NCBI GenBank assembly: GCA_017483185.1
Contig: JAFULM010000052.1
Span: 1-33,598 of the forward strand
Length of the DNA: 33,598 nucleotides
Reading direction: 5' to 3'
Origin: Prevotella sp.
GTDB taxonomy: Bacteria > Bacteroidota > Bacteroidia > Bacteroidales > Bacteroidaceae
Shown piece by piece: positions 16,185-24,293 of the stretch. The notes under the pieces were generated by a model. It searched no databases and had not been told where the DNA came from. It saw only the letters and a list, made by a program, of their open reading frames with translations. Each line of letters opens with the position of its first letter. The stretch's first letter is position 1. A program made the position numbers and the translations under genes.

Positions 16185-17003
16185 TTACGGCAATTTCGGA
16201 TACTTCTTGAAGTCCGGCTTACGTTTTTCAAGAAAAGCGCGGCCTCCTTCCTGAGCTTCGTCAAGAAAATAATAGAGCATTGTCGCATCACCGGCCAGTT
16301 CCTGGATACCCGCCTGCCCGTCAAGTTCGGCGTTGAGACCGGCCTTTATCATGCGCAAAGCCAACGGGCTGCGCTCCATCATCGTCTCAGCCCACTCCAC
16401 ACACTCGTCTTCCAGACGGTCAAAGGGCACGACCTTGTTTACCAGTCCCATGCGCTCGGCTTCCTCCGCACTGTATTGACGGCAGAGAAACCATATCTCG
16501 CGGGCTTTTTTCTGGCCGACGATGCGGGCCAGATAGGACGCGCCGAAGCCTGCGTCGAACGATCCGACCTTCGGTCCCGTCTGTCCGAAGATGGCGTTGT
16601 CACTGGCGATGGTCAGGTCGCAGACGAGGTGTAGCACATGGCCGCCGCCGATAGCATAACCGTTGACCATCGCAATGACGGGCTTCGGAAGCCGGCGAAT
16701 CTGCATCTGCACGTCGAGCACGCTCAGCCGTGGCACACCGTCGCCGTCGATATATCCGCCTCGGCCCTTCACGTGCATGTCTCCGCCGGAGCAGAATGCC
16801 TTGTCGCCGGCACCCGTGAGCAGCACGACACTGATGTCCTGCATCTCCCGGCAGAGCATAAACGCCTGCGAAAGTTCCCACGTTGTCTTCGGCGTGAATG
16901 CGTTGCGGTAGCGCGGGCGGTTGATTGTGATCTTCGCGATACCGTTATATTCTTCAAAAAGGATCTCCTCGAAATCCCTTATTTTCTTCCATTCTCTGTT
17001 CAT
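16185..17003 (-). CDS. menB: 1,4-dihydroxy-2-naphthoyl-CoA synthase
   Basis: 272 residues of the crotonase superfamily. It closes the second ring of the naphthoquinone from o-succinylbenzoyl-CoA. The oxyanion-hole region reads [16 protein letters not shown], and the active-site block is [34 protein letters not shown] carries the glycine of type I, bicarbonate-dependent enzymes rather than the aspartate of the mycobacterial type. The C-terminus ([12 protein letters not shown]) is typical of MenB. The gene starts 18 bases after the menD stop on the same strand. Confidence 0.96.
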   Translation of the reverse strand: MNREWKKIRDFEEILFEEYNGIAKITINRPRYRNAFTPKTTWELSQAFMLCREMQDISVVLLTGAGDKAFCSGGDMHVKGRGGYIDGDGVPRLSVLDVQMQIRRLPKPVIAMVNGYAIGGGHVLHLVCDLTIASDNAIFGQTGPKVGSFDAGFGASYLARIVGQKKAREIWFLCRQYSAEEAERMGLVNKVVPFDRLEDECVEWAETMMERSPLALRMIKAGLNAELDGQAGIQELAGDATMLYYFLDEAQEGGRAFLEKRKPDFKKYPKLP

Positions 17004-17021
17004 ATCGGTTGTCTGTTATAT

Positions 17022-18707
17022 CTAAAGATTAAACGTTTCCAAATACTCTTTTATTGCCTCGGCATCCATTTCGGCATCTGTGAACACCTCGAAAAGCAGC
17101 GGACGGTGTGTCCCGCTGTACAGGAAAGTCTCCATGTGACGGGCCAGTTCGTCGGCATCGTGGGCCGCGAGATAACCGATGTCGTGGGCGTCGCAGATAC
17201 CGTGGGCGCTCGCATGATGTCCGGCGGCAATGAGACGGTCACGCACCGGCGAACATTCGAGTCCGGGCAGCTGGTGGAATATGCCGCCACAACAGTTGTT
17301 GAGCAGCAAGATGCGCAGATTGCCGCGAAGGCACTGGTTCCAAAGGGCATTACTGTCATAGAAGAAACTGAGGTCGCCGATGACGCAGAATGTCATGTCC
17401 GGACACGCCATCGCGAAACCGGCAGCCGTCGACAGTGACCCTTCGATTCCGTTGACGCCGCGGTTCACATATATATAATGAGTAGCATAGATGTCCGCCA
17501 GGCGTACGGCGGAACTGTTGGCGTAGTGCACATGGCAGTCGTAGTCAAGCTCATCGACCATCGTCTCAAACATCCGGACGGCCTGCATCTGCGAATAGCG
17601 CGGTTCGAAAGCGGCCGCATGACGGTCTGCCGCGGACAATGCCGCCATCCAACGGTGGCGGAATTCATCTGCCGTGGCAATCTGACGGACATCGTTTTCC
17701 GACACTACTGCGGCCGTTTCCGACAACACGGCGGCCAATCCACACAACAGCGAGACCTCATCTGCCTCGATTACGGCCGTCTGCGTCATGAACGTGTCAT
17801 GTATTTCGCCATCTCCGCTGACCGCCCATGTCTCCGCTTCGGCCGCCGCACGCAGGTATTTCTTCAACCGTTTGCTTACGACGGTGCCGCCAATATATAA
17901 TATGAAGTCGGGCATATAGTCCTCCGACATACCTATTTTATATATCACTTCGTCAAAACGTACGGCACCGGCACCGGGACTGAGCGGCTCTTGCAACACG
18001 ACAAAGCGTCGGGACAGCTGCCGCAAAGCGTCGGCAAGCGCGCGACTGTAAGCACACTGACCGACGACAATCATCGGCCGCGCCGCGCCAGTCAGTCTGT
18101 CACCTACCCTCCGGACCTGTTCCGCGGACGCGCCGCCATGTCCGATGAATTCCACCGCCTTGGCGGGCGGCATGTCCGACGCGGCGAAATCAAACAGAGG
18201 TTCACGGAGCGGCACATTGATATGCACCGGACGACATACCGGATGACGTGCGGCGAGCAAGGCCTCGTTGACCAGCCGTCCACAGTAACGGAGGTTTTCG
18301 TCATCCGCCGTTTCCGGCAGTGTGACGCTGCGAGCGACAAACCGCCCCAATGCTCCCGGCTGAGGGAGAGTCTGTCCGTCGAGCTGACCTATCCACATCT
18401 GAGGCCTGTCGGCCGAAATGACCACGAGCGGCGTCTGTTGATAGTATGCCTCAGCCACGGCCGGGGCGAGATTGAGTAGTGCCGTGCCCGACGTGACACA
18501 CACTGCCACGGGCTTACCCGTAGCCTGCGCCATGCCGAGGGCGACAAATCCCGCCGAGCGTTCGTCCGTCACCGGATAGCACTCCATATCCTCCGACTCG
18601 CTCAGCCAATGGACTATCGGGGCGTTGCGCGAACCGGGACAGACCACCACCTTGTCAACCCCATGCCGACAGAGCAGTGATGTCAATATATGTATGTTAT
18701 GGTTCAT
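17022..18707 (-). CDS. menD: SEPHCHC synthase (MenD)
   Basis: 561 residues, a ThDP-dependent enzyme that adds the succinyl semialdehyde unit from 2-oxoglutarate to isochorismate. The N-terminal ThDP pyrimidine domain contains VVCPGSRNAPIVHWL and VTDERSAGFVALGMAQATGKP. The C-terminal diphosphate domain has the metal motif GDLSFFYDSN at about residues 443-452, followed by LLLNN. The length is normal for the family. The gene starts 82 bases after menF, a gap made almost wholly of 9-bp repeats. MenD and MenF act consecutively, in agreement with gene order. Confidence 0.95.
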   Translation of the reverse strand: MNHNIHILTSLLCRHGVDKVVVCPGSRNAPIVHWLSESEDMECYPVTDERSAGFVALGMAQATGKPVAVCVTSGTALLNLAPAVAEAYYQQTPLVVISADRPQMWIGQLDGQTLPQPGALGRFVARSVTLPETADDENLRYCGRLVNEALLAARHPVCRPVHINVPLREPLFDFAASDMPPAKAVEFIGHGGASAEQVRRVGDRLTGAARPMIVVGQCAYSRALADALRQLSRRFVVLQEPLSPGAGAVRFDEVIYKIGMSEDYMPDFILYIGGTVVSKRLKKYLRAAAEAETWAVSGDGEIHDTFMTQTAVIEADEVSLLCGLAAVLSETAAVVSENDVRQIATADEFRHRWMAALSAADRHAAAFEPRYSQMQAVRMFETMVDELDYDCHVHYANSSAVRLADIYATHYIYVNRGVNGIEGSLSTAAGFAMACPDMTFCVIGDLSFFYDSNALWNQCLRGNLRILLLNNCCGGIFHQLPGLECSPVRDRLIAAGHHASAHGICDAHDIGYLAAHDADELARHMETFLYSGTHRPLLFEVFTDAEMDAEAIKEYLETFNL

Positions 18708-18717
18708 TCTTTTTTTG

Positions 18718-18792
18718 TTATGGGAGTTATGAGAGTTATGAGAGTTATGGGAATTATGGGAGTTATGGGAGTTATGGGAGTTATGGGTATTA
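18718..18792 (-). repeat. 9-bp tandem repeat (CATAACTCC on the coding strand) between menF and menD
   Basis: About eight copies of a 9-bp unit (GGGAGTTATG on the plus strand) fill the gap. The menF stop codon lies in the last unit. In frame with menF the unit adds further TAA codons, so slippage would not extend the protein. Changes in copy number would alter the spacing to menD, which starts 11 bases beyond. Confidence 0.85.
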
Positions 18793-19866
18793 TGAACGAA
18801 ACAATCTCTTCATGGTCTCCATCTTGGCCTCCGTCTCAAGCCATTCCGACCCGACGTCACTGTCTTTCAGCAGACCGCCACCGGCATAAAGGCGAAAGTC
18901 CCTGTCGCCGGATTGCCGCATGCAGCGCAGTGAGACATACAGCCGGGTCTTGCCCTCATGATCGAGCGGTCCCATGAATCCACTGTAATAGCTGCGTTCC
19001 GTGTGCTCTCTGTCCACGATGTGACGCCACGTCTCCGCTTTCGGCAGACCGCAGACAGCCGGTGTGGGATGGAGTGCCGTGATGACATCGCCGACACGCA
19101 CATCCTCCTTCAGCCTGAACGTGAAGTCGCTCCGCAGATGCACCAGATTGCCGGCACGTACGGTCTTCGGCCCTTCTTCGTTGACGTCGCGGGCCAACGG
19201 CTTCAGACTGTCGGATATATATGTCGCGACATAACGCTGCTCCTTGATGTTTTTCGTGTCCCACAATATGCCCGGTGCCGCACCGTCTGACAGCGGCGAG
19301 GGCGGCGTGTCAAAGCCGAGCTGCCCCACTCCGAGGCGCTTCGTTCCGGCCAAAGCGACCGTGCGCCACCGTCCGGCGTCTCCCTCGAGCAGTATCTCGG
19401 GTGTGGCGGCAAGCCACGTGCCGCTCTGCGGGGTATGGACGAGCACGACAAACATGCGCGGATACAACCGGCAGGCACGCAGGAAGAGTTCTTCCGCACT
19501 CACGCCGGTGTCCGTCCGGATGTCAGCGCTGCGTGCGAGCACAATCTTCCGGTAGTCTCCGGACACGAGCCGGGCGTGACATCCGGCGAAGTCTGCCTCG
19601 TAGGCCGTGCGGTCGGATGTGACCGTAAACCCGATGTCACGACCGCAACCGGGCGCCGCGACATCCGGGACCGGATGCCGCTCGACCTTGTCGGGGCGGA
19701 TGAGGACCACGGGAGTGTCGTCCGTCACGGCAAACGGGGCCACGACAAAACCGCTCCGCCCATTGAGCGAAGCGTAAGAGTCCAATGTCTCCGGTCGACC
19801 GGAGTTTTGGGTCATCAGTGTGTATGTCTGTTCGTGGGGCAGTCTGTAGTAAGCGAATGATGTCAT
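18790..19866 (-). CDS. menF: isochorismate synthase
   Basis: 358 residues from ATG at 19866; the frame can be extended 32 residues upstream, but those overlap menI and look non-coding. The chorismate-binding fold is shown by HPTPAVCGLP, ERSYYSGFMGP and GGGLLKDSDVGSEWLETEAK near the C-terminus; K107 in RKIVLARS matches the general-base lysine of MenF/EntC. It converts chorismate to isochorismate, the first step of the pathway. The start overlaps the menI stop by four bases (ATGA), so translation is probably coupled. Confidence 0.94.
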   Translation of the reverse strand: MTSFAYYRLPHEQTYTLMTQNSGRPETLDSYASLNGRSGFVVAPFAVTDDTPVVLIRPDKVERHPVPDVAAPGCGRDIGFTVTSDRTAYEADFAGCHARLVSGDYRKIVLARSADIRTDTGVSAEELFLRACRLYPRMFVVLVHTPQSGTWLAATPEILLEGDAGRWRTVALAGTKRLGVGQLGFDTPPSPLSDGAAPGILWDTKNIKEQRYVATYISDSLKPLARDVNEEGPKTVRAGNLVHLRSDFTFRLKEDVRVGDVITALHPTPAVCGLPKAETWRHIVDREHTERSYYSGFMGPLDHEGKTRLYVSLRCMRQSGDRDFRLYAGGGLLKDSDVGSEWLETEAKMETMKRLFRS

Positions 19867-20291
19867 TCTCCCACCTCCCTCGGTTTTATCAATACGGCGT
19901 AGTTGGTCACGGTGATTGTCGATATCACCTCGCCGGCGGTGTTGGTCACCTCCACGTTCCACACATGAAATCGTCGGCCGCGATGGACGATGCGGGCCAC
20001 GGCCGTGATGGTGTCACCCTCCTGCACGGCTTTGACATGACTGCCGCTCACGTTCACACCGACATATTTTTCTCCGGGACACAGGGCCAACGACCCTACC
20101 CCGGCCAATGTCTCGGCCAACGCCAGCGTGGCTCCGCCACTGAGAACTCCGAACGGCTGACGGGTGCGGCCGTCGACAGCCATCGTGGCTACACACCTGT
20201 CCGGCTCCGGCGTCGACAGGAATGTCATCCCAAGCGTCCGGGCCAGTGTCGGCTCGTCGCCCAAATGGTCAATAATATAAGATAAATCCAT
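19863..20291 (-). CDS. menI: hotdog-fold thioesterase, probable DHNA-CoA thioesterase
   Basis: 142 residues of the PaaI/YdiI-type hotdog family. Position as first gene of the men operon, overlapping menF, suggests it releases 1,4-dihydroxy-2-naphthoate from its CoA ester. The central helix motif is FGVLSGGATLALAET: E60 matches the catalytic acid of YdiI, while the usual His in LHGG is Ser51 here. C-terminal strands read FHVWNVEVTNTAGEVIST. The specificity is inferred from context and sequence class; other acyl-CoA substrates cannot be excluded. No promoter was found in the gap upstream, which is occupied by a long hairpin. Confidence 0.83.
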   Translation of the reverse strand: MDLSYIIDHLGDEPTLARTLGMTFLSTPEPDRCVATMAVDGRTRQPFGVLSGGATLALAETLAGVGSLALCPGEKYVGVNVSGSHVKAVQEGDTITAVARIVHRGRRFHVWNVEVTNTAGEVISTITVTNYAVLIKPREVGE

Positions 20292-20303
20292 AATTTTTTT
20301 TAA

Positions 20304-20454
20304 TGAAGAATGAAGAGTGAAGACGTGTTGATGAGCATAGCGAGTAATTTGCTGCCGCCATGTATTTGAGGCAGATGTAGGCCGATGGGAATATGAACGG
20401 CGGCAGCAAATTACTCGCTATGCTCATCAACACGTCTTCACTCTTCGTTCTTCA
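20304..20454. repeat. 56-bp inverted repeat between the ROK gene and menI
   Basis: Arms 20304-20359 and 20399-20454 pair at 55 of 56 positions around a 39-nt loop. The outer part is the GAAGAATGAAGAGTGAAG short repeat and the inner part is unique (GTTGATGAGCATAGCGAG, GCGGCAGCAAATTACTCG). It begins four bases after the ROK stop codon and ends 13 bases before menI, so it is probably a strong terminator or processing site separating the two genes. Confidence 0.85.
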
Positions 20455-20457
20455 CTC

Positions 20458-21438
20458 TCATTTAAACAGCGAATACTCCTTCACGTTCCATGCCAGCACG
20501 CTGGCACCCAATATGTCGCGTTCGCGGTTGCTCAGTTGTGAGACAATGAGGTCCACACGTCCGCGGATATTGTTGAAGACATGGTTTTCAAACGAGTCCT
20601 TGGTCGGCTCCGTCAGCCAGCGTCCCGCCTGCGATATGCCGCCCGTAAGGATGATCGCTTCCGGGTCGAACATTGTGGCCAGATTGGCCAGGCCGATGCC
20701 GAGCCAATAGCCCGTGCGGCGGTACACCTCGATGGCCATCCTGTCTCCCTTCTCACAGCAGTCGCGAATGGTCTTCGGCGTCAGCTTTTCGAGATCGCGC
20801 ATGAGAGAGCTATCGTTGTTTTCCTCCATCAATTCGCGTGCGGTGCGCACGATACCCTTGGAAGCCACATAACTCTCGAGGCAGCCAAGACGTCCGCAGT
20901 TGCAGGCCCGGCCGTTGTCCACAATGCAGGTGTGACCCAGCTCTCCGGCAAATCCGTTGGCTCCCGTATGCACCGTACCTCCGGAGAACACCGTGCAGCC
21001 GAGACCGTGACCGAGCGTGATCACGCAGAAGTTGCGCAGACCGTGAGCACTGCCGAAAGCCTGTTCGCCCATCGCCACGGCATGGCAGTCGTTGGCCAAA
21101 GCGACGGCAAGTCCGAGACGGTCACGCACCATAGCGGCCAATGGGATGACGCCACGCCACGGCATGTTCGGCGAGTTCTCGATGCACCCCGTGAGATTGT
21201 TTCCGCTCGGAGCGGATATTCCGATTGAGCGAATGTGCTCTATGGCATCGTTTTCTTCAATCAGCTTCACTATACTGTCACACAATTTCGACACATACCC
21301 CTCTATCTGAGGATATGCCGATGAGTCAAAACTGTCTCTCGCGAGAATGTTTCCGCGAACGTCGACAATGGCGTAAGAGGTTTCCTCCAAACTGATGTCG
21401 ACTCCTATTACCTGTGTTTTTTGTACTCCTTTTAGCAT
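20458..21438 (-). CDS. ROK-family sugar kinase
   Basis: 326 residues. N-terminal GVDISLEETSYAIVD is the phosphate-binding strand of the actin-like ATPase fold; LANDCHAVAMGE carries the catalytic Asp; GELGHTCIV followed by CNCGRLGCLE is the ROK zinc motif. There is no helix-turn-helix domain at the N-terminus, so this is a kinase rather than a NagC-type repressor. The substrate is probably glucose or another hexose, but cannot be read from the sequence. It has its own promoter (21463-21470) and ends in a long hairpin. Confidence 0.9.
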   Translation of the reverse strand: MLKGVQKTQVIGVDISLEETSYAIVDVRGNILARDSFDSSAYPQIEGYVSKLCDSIVKLIEENDAIEHIRSIGISAPSGNNLTGCIENSPNMPWRGVIPLAAMVRDRLGLAVALANDCHAVAMGEQAFGSAHGLRNFCVITLGHGLGCTVFSGGTVHTGANGFAGELGHTCIVDNGRACNCGRLGCLESYVASKGIVRTARELMEENNDSSLMRDLEKLTPKTIRDCCEKGDRMAIEVYRRTGYWLGIGLANLATMFDPEAIILTGGISQAGRWLTEPTKDSFENHVFNNIRGRVDLIVSQLSNRERDILGASVLAWNVKEYSLFK

Positions 21439-21462
21439 TGTTTTTCAGCATTGATTTGTTTA

Positions 21463-21470
21463 CAAATTTA
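21463..21470 (-). promoter_or_regulatory. promoter -7 box of the ROK gene (TAAATTTG)
   Basis: The minus strand reads TAAATTTG, with a weak -33 (TTGG) 20 bases upstream near 21491-21494. The start codon lies about 20 nt downstream of the expected transcription start. Confidence 0.6.
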
Positions 21471-21494
21471 CAAAATTTCCGCGTAACAGCCCAA

Positions 21495-21790
21495 GTCATG
21501 CGCTCTAATATCCCGAAAGTTTGTTTTTTTTAACATGTGCACCTACACAAAGTAACTATTCAGTCCCCCGCTTAGGCCAAGCCTAAGAAATAAAACAGAG
21601 GTGACAGTGCGGAGGTATTACATAGTAGCGACATGTTAAATGTACTTCAAGACCTGGCATAGGAGATGCGATTGATGCGCGAAACAGTCAAACGCATCTC
21701 TTCCGCCAGCAAGGGAAATGGCACTTGCACTTTCTCTTAAATTAATGGCCAAAAGAAAAACGGCACACATCATTTGTTTTCACACCATTT
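21495..21790. other. intergenic stretch without recognised gene
   Basis: About 300 bp between the ROK promoter and the long repeat. It contains two small inverted repeats (CTTAGG/CCTAAG near 21575 and GAGATGCG/CGCATCTC near 21662-21705) and short open frames without recognisable protein sequence. It could be a decayed insertion, but nothing identifies one. Confidence 0.5.
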
Positions 21791-22631
21791 GTCCTCTTTT
21801 TTCTGAATTTAACCGCGTTTTTTAGAGGCACTTTCCAAAAAAACTCCGCCTCGCTCCTAAATTTTCAAATCTCACGAAGGTCAAAATCCGGGTGATTTTG
21901 TGACTTTATATTTACTGTTTTCTTAACATCTTGATATTCAGGCGTTTCAAAACCGCAACAGCCTTTCGGTTTTCCGATAGAGCCTCGGCGAGGTTGCAAT
22001 AGCGGCCCCGCGGGGTCGCAACGGGGCCCTTACGGCACTGCAACGGCAGCCCCGTTGCAACCCAACGGGCACGCCGTTGCAGGGTCGCGGGGCCGCTATT
22101 GCACGAAAACGAACGCTTTTCGGGTCAAAAACGGCAATCAAAAACTCGCGAAGTTTTGCAAAAATTGAGAGCCGTAAGGCCCTTAATGGCCCCCTCCGGC
22201 TCCCCCAAGGGGGAGAGACCTGCGGCTTCCCGACCTTCTTCAGAATGTAATAAGGCCCTTATTGCCCATAAAAATGCAAATCTTTGAGCGTTTTTCCGAA
22301 CGCAATTTTGTAATATAAAAATACCAAAGTAGGGTCGCGACCTGTCGCGACCGCCTCCTTGTCTCGTGGGGAAGATTTTTTCAACGCAAAGACGCAGAGG
22401 CACAAAGATGGCGCCGACGCGCATACAAGAGTACGCAAAGGCATGACGTCCGTCATGCGCTACGCCGGTCATACAACCGTCGCGACCGCCTCCTTGTCTC
22501 GTAGTTTAACATGCCCGGTCAGGTCAGATATATGTGTAATTATATATGAACCACGAGGCGGTCGCGACAGGTCGCGACCCTACGATGGGATGTGCACACA
22601 AGGGCTTAGACATATCAAGCTCCCTCCCTTT

Positions 22632-22648
22632 GGGAGGGTTGGGGTGGG
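22632..22648 (+). other. G-quadruplex-type motif upstream of trmO
   Basis: The plus strand reads GGGAGGGTTGGGGTGGG, four G-runs with loops of 1, 2 and 1 nt, followed by another GGGG at 22653. The equivalent place in copy 4 (minus strand, about 33190-33162) keeps the G-runs with one longer loop. It is 50 bp upstream of the -33 box, on the non-template strand. Confidence 0.5.
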
Positions 22649-22696
22649 TTTTGGGGTGGTTTTTTGAGGGCTGGGTGGGTTTATTTTCCCATCCAT

Positions 22697-22730
22697 TTTG
22701 CTCCGTTCTGCGTTTTTTGACGTACCTTTG
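22697..22730 (+). promoter_or_regulatory. trmO promoter, carried on the edge of the repeat
   Basis: TTTG at 22697-22700 and TACCTTTG at 22723-22730 (spacer 22) form the promoter. The segment from about 22660 to 22731 is nearly identical to the aroB promoter region on the other strand (33089-33150), and the two sequences diverge right after the -7 box. The leader to the ATG at 22802 is about 65 nt. Confidence 0.75.
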
Positions 22731-22801
22731 CATGAAACAAGCTGCATCCGTCAACGTGTGAACAAATCCACATCGACCAAGACAGCCAACGCCAAAAGAC
22801 A

Positions 22802-23509
22802 ATGGAAATAAAACCGATAGCTCATTTTCGCTCACCATTCACCACCAAGTTCGGCATACCGCGACAGAGCGGGCTGGTCCGAGGACTCCGCGGACGCATC
22901 GTCTTCTGTCCCGACTACCGCGACCCGGAGGCCCTGCGCGGGTTGGAGGGATTTGACTATCTGTGGATGATCTGGGGATTTTCGGCCAACGTGTCCGCCC
23001 CGAAGCACGCCACGGTGCGCCCACCGCGGCTCGGCGGCAACCGCCGCATGGGCGTATGGGCGACACGCTCGCCTTTCCGTCCCAACAATCTCGGTCTCTC
23101 CTCCGTGCGTATCGAGCGCATCGAGACCGGCGGAACGGAAGGACCGGTCGTACACGTCTCGGGGGCAGACCTCATGGACGGCACACCCATCTACGACATC
23201 AAGCCCTACGTGGAGACGGCCGACAGCCACTGCGGCGTGCGCAGCGGATTTACCGACAGCGAGGCGTGGGAGGAGTTGCGCGTGGTGATGGACAAGAGAC
23301 TGGAGGAGGAGTTTCAACCGGAGCAGCGGAAAGCTCTCGTCGAGACGCTCGCTCTCGACCCGCGGCCACACTATCACGATGACCCCGGACGCATCTACGG
23401 CATGCCATTCGCCGGACGCGACGTGCGCTTCCGTGTCGAGGACGGCGTGCTCACGGTCGTGGAAGTGACAAAGAATGGGGGCTTCAGACATTTGGAGGGA
23501 CGGCTCTAA
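22802..23509 (+). CDS. trmO: tRNA (N6-threonylcarbamoyladenosine-37-N6)-methyltransferase
   Basis: 235 residues of the TrmO/YaeB (UPF0066) family, which methylates t6A37 in threonine tRNA using S-adenosylmethionine. The family signature is clear: RPPRLGGNRRMGVWATRSPF followed by RPNNLGLSSV (about residues 73-102), and DLMDGTPIYDIKPY (about 127-140). The N-terminal beta-barrel SAM domain is followed by a smaller C-terminal domain. It is a single-gene unit, convergent with the DUF4230 genes across a hairpin. The only oddity is its repeat-borne promoter. Confidence 0.94.
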   Translation: MEIKPIAHFRSPFTTKFGIPRQSGLVRGLRGRIVFCPDYRDPEALRGLEGFDYLWMIWGFSANVSAPKHATVRPPRLGGNRRMGVWATRSPFRPNNLGLSSVRIERIETGGTEGPVVHVSGADLMDGTPIYDIKPYVETADSHCGVRSGFTDSEAWEELRVVMDKRLEEEFQPEQRKALVETLALDPRPHYHDDPGRIYGMPFAGRDVRFRVEDGVLTVVEVTKNGGFRHLEGRL

Positions 23510-23631
23510 TTTTCAACGCAAAGACGCAAAACTACAAAGAAATCGCAGCACATGACGCCATTCATGCCTTTGTGGTCGTCCGTATGTGCGGCTTGCACCG
23601 GCTTTGTGGCTTTGCGTCTTTGCGTTGAAAA
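23510..23631. repeat. CAACGCAAAGACGC hairpin element between convergent genes
   Basis: Arms 23510-23539 and 23602-23631 pair at 28 of 30 positions (TTTTCAACGCAAAGACGCAA) around 62 nt. The loop contains a CATGACGCCATTCATGCCTTTG segment like that in the 135-bp tandem units, so this is a free-standing relative of them. It starts right after the trmO stop and may terminate both transcripts. Confidence 0.78.
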
Positions 23632-23668
23632 CCAGAACTATTCCTCCAATTGTCGGAAAACTCAAAAA

Positions 23669-24280
23669 TCATTTCCTCCTCGGTGAAAACCTGACAACGA
23701 CAGTCGCGAAGCCCATCGCCTTCATCATGTCGCGCAGCTGGACGTCGGCATTGGTCTCGGCGGAACGAATGTTCTCCTGCGTGAGCCCCTTTTGCTTCAT
23801 CCGGGCTGCGGCACGACGATACATGGCCTCACGGTCGTCGGCACTCCAGCGGCCACTCTCGTGAAATGCGCGGGTGCGGGCCTCGTCGATGAAGTTGTCG
23901 TCAAGAAGTCGTATGGGAGGCATAAGGATGGTGACAGTGTCGCCGCTGACCGTAATGCGGTCTGAGGTGAGTTCGCGCATGTCGATGCCGAGGCGCATGG
24001 TTCCATAGTAGATGCGGGCCAAACGGTCGTCGGAGAAGAAGCCGCGGCGGACGGTGTCGACCATCTCCTCGTCCGACACGGAGAGAAACTCCCACTCTCC
24101 GATGGCCCTTATGGACTCTATCTGCTCGGGAGTGACGTCGATGCGGCCGTCCGAGACGAAAGCCATCTCCGCGCTGCGGACAGTCCGCGCCAAAACCACG
24201 AAAACGAAAATCACGGCTATTGCGATTGCTACGAAAAGGGCAATCTGTACCTTATATATACGTATGAAATTCTTTATCAT
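23669..24280 (-). CDS. DUF4230 domain protein, membrane-anchored
   Basis: 203 residues. One hydrophobic segment at about 10-32 (VQIALFVAIAIAVIFVFVVLA) is an N-terminal anchor; the rest is probably periplasmic. The body matches the DUF4230 type, with beta strands such as DRITVSGDTVTILMPPIRLLDDNFID, then a helical stretch and GFATVVVRFS at the end. The function of DUF4230 is not known to me. It follows the lipoprotein DUF4230 gene by 13 bases, so the two are cotranscribed and probably work together. Confidence 0.78.
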   Translation of the reverse strand: MIKNFIRIYKVQIALFVAIAIAVIFVFVVLARTVRSAEMAFVSDGRIDVTPEQIESIRAIGEWEFLSVSDEEMVDTVRRGFFSDDRLARIYYGTMRLGIDMRELTSDRITVSGDTVTILMPPIRLLDDNFIDEARTRAFHESGRWSADDREAMYRRAAARMKQKGLTQENIRSAETNADVQLRDMMKAMGFATVVVRFSPRRK

Positions 24281-24293
24281 CGTTCGTTAACTC

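Larger units (their letters stand above)
21791..22731 (-). repeat. long mosaic palindromic repeat, copy 2 (inverted relative to copy 1)
   Basis: Matches copy 1 part by part in reverse: the GTCC boundary (21791), the tail, the GC-rich hairpin core (about 21995-22105), one tandem unit (22372-22497), and the palindromes at 22329-22360 and 22551-22583. Beyond the CCCTCCCTTTGGGAGGG segment it continues into about 90 bp that copy 1 lacks but copy 4 shares, ending in the promoter of trmO. It lies between the divergent ROK and trmO genes. The non-gene stretch 21439-22801 is accounted for by this repeat, the two promoters and the stretch 21495-21790. Confidence 0.87.

Noticed and set aside
19867-19962. 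N-terminal extension of the isochorismate synthase
   Set aside because: The 32 extra residues overlap the 3' part of menI and are Arg/Gly/Asp-rich out-of-frame sequence; the ATGA overlap start is better.
21495-21790. Remnant of a transposase gene
   Set aside because: Short frames on both strands give no recognisable transposase motif; only small inverted repeats are visible.
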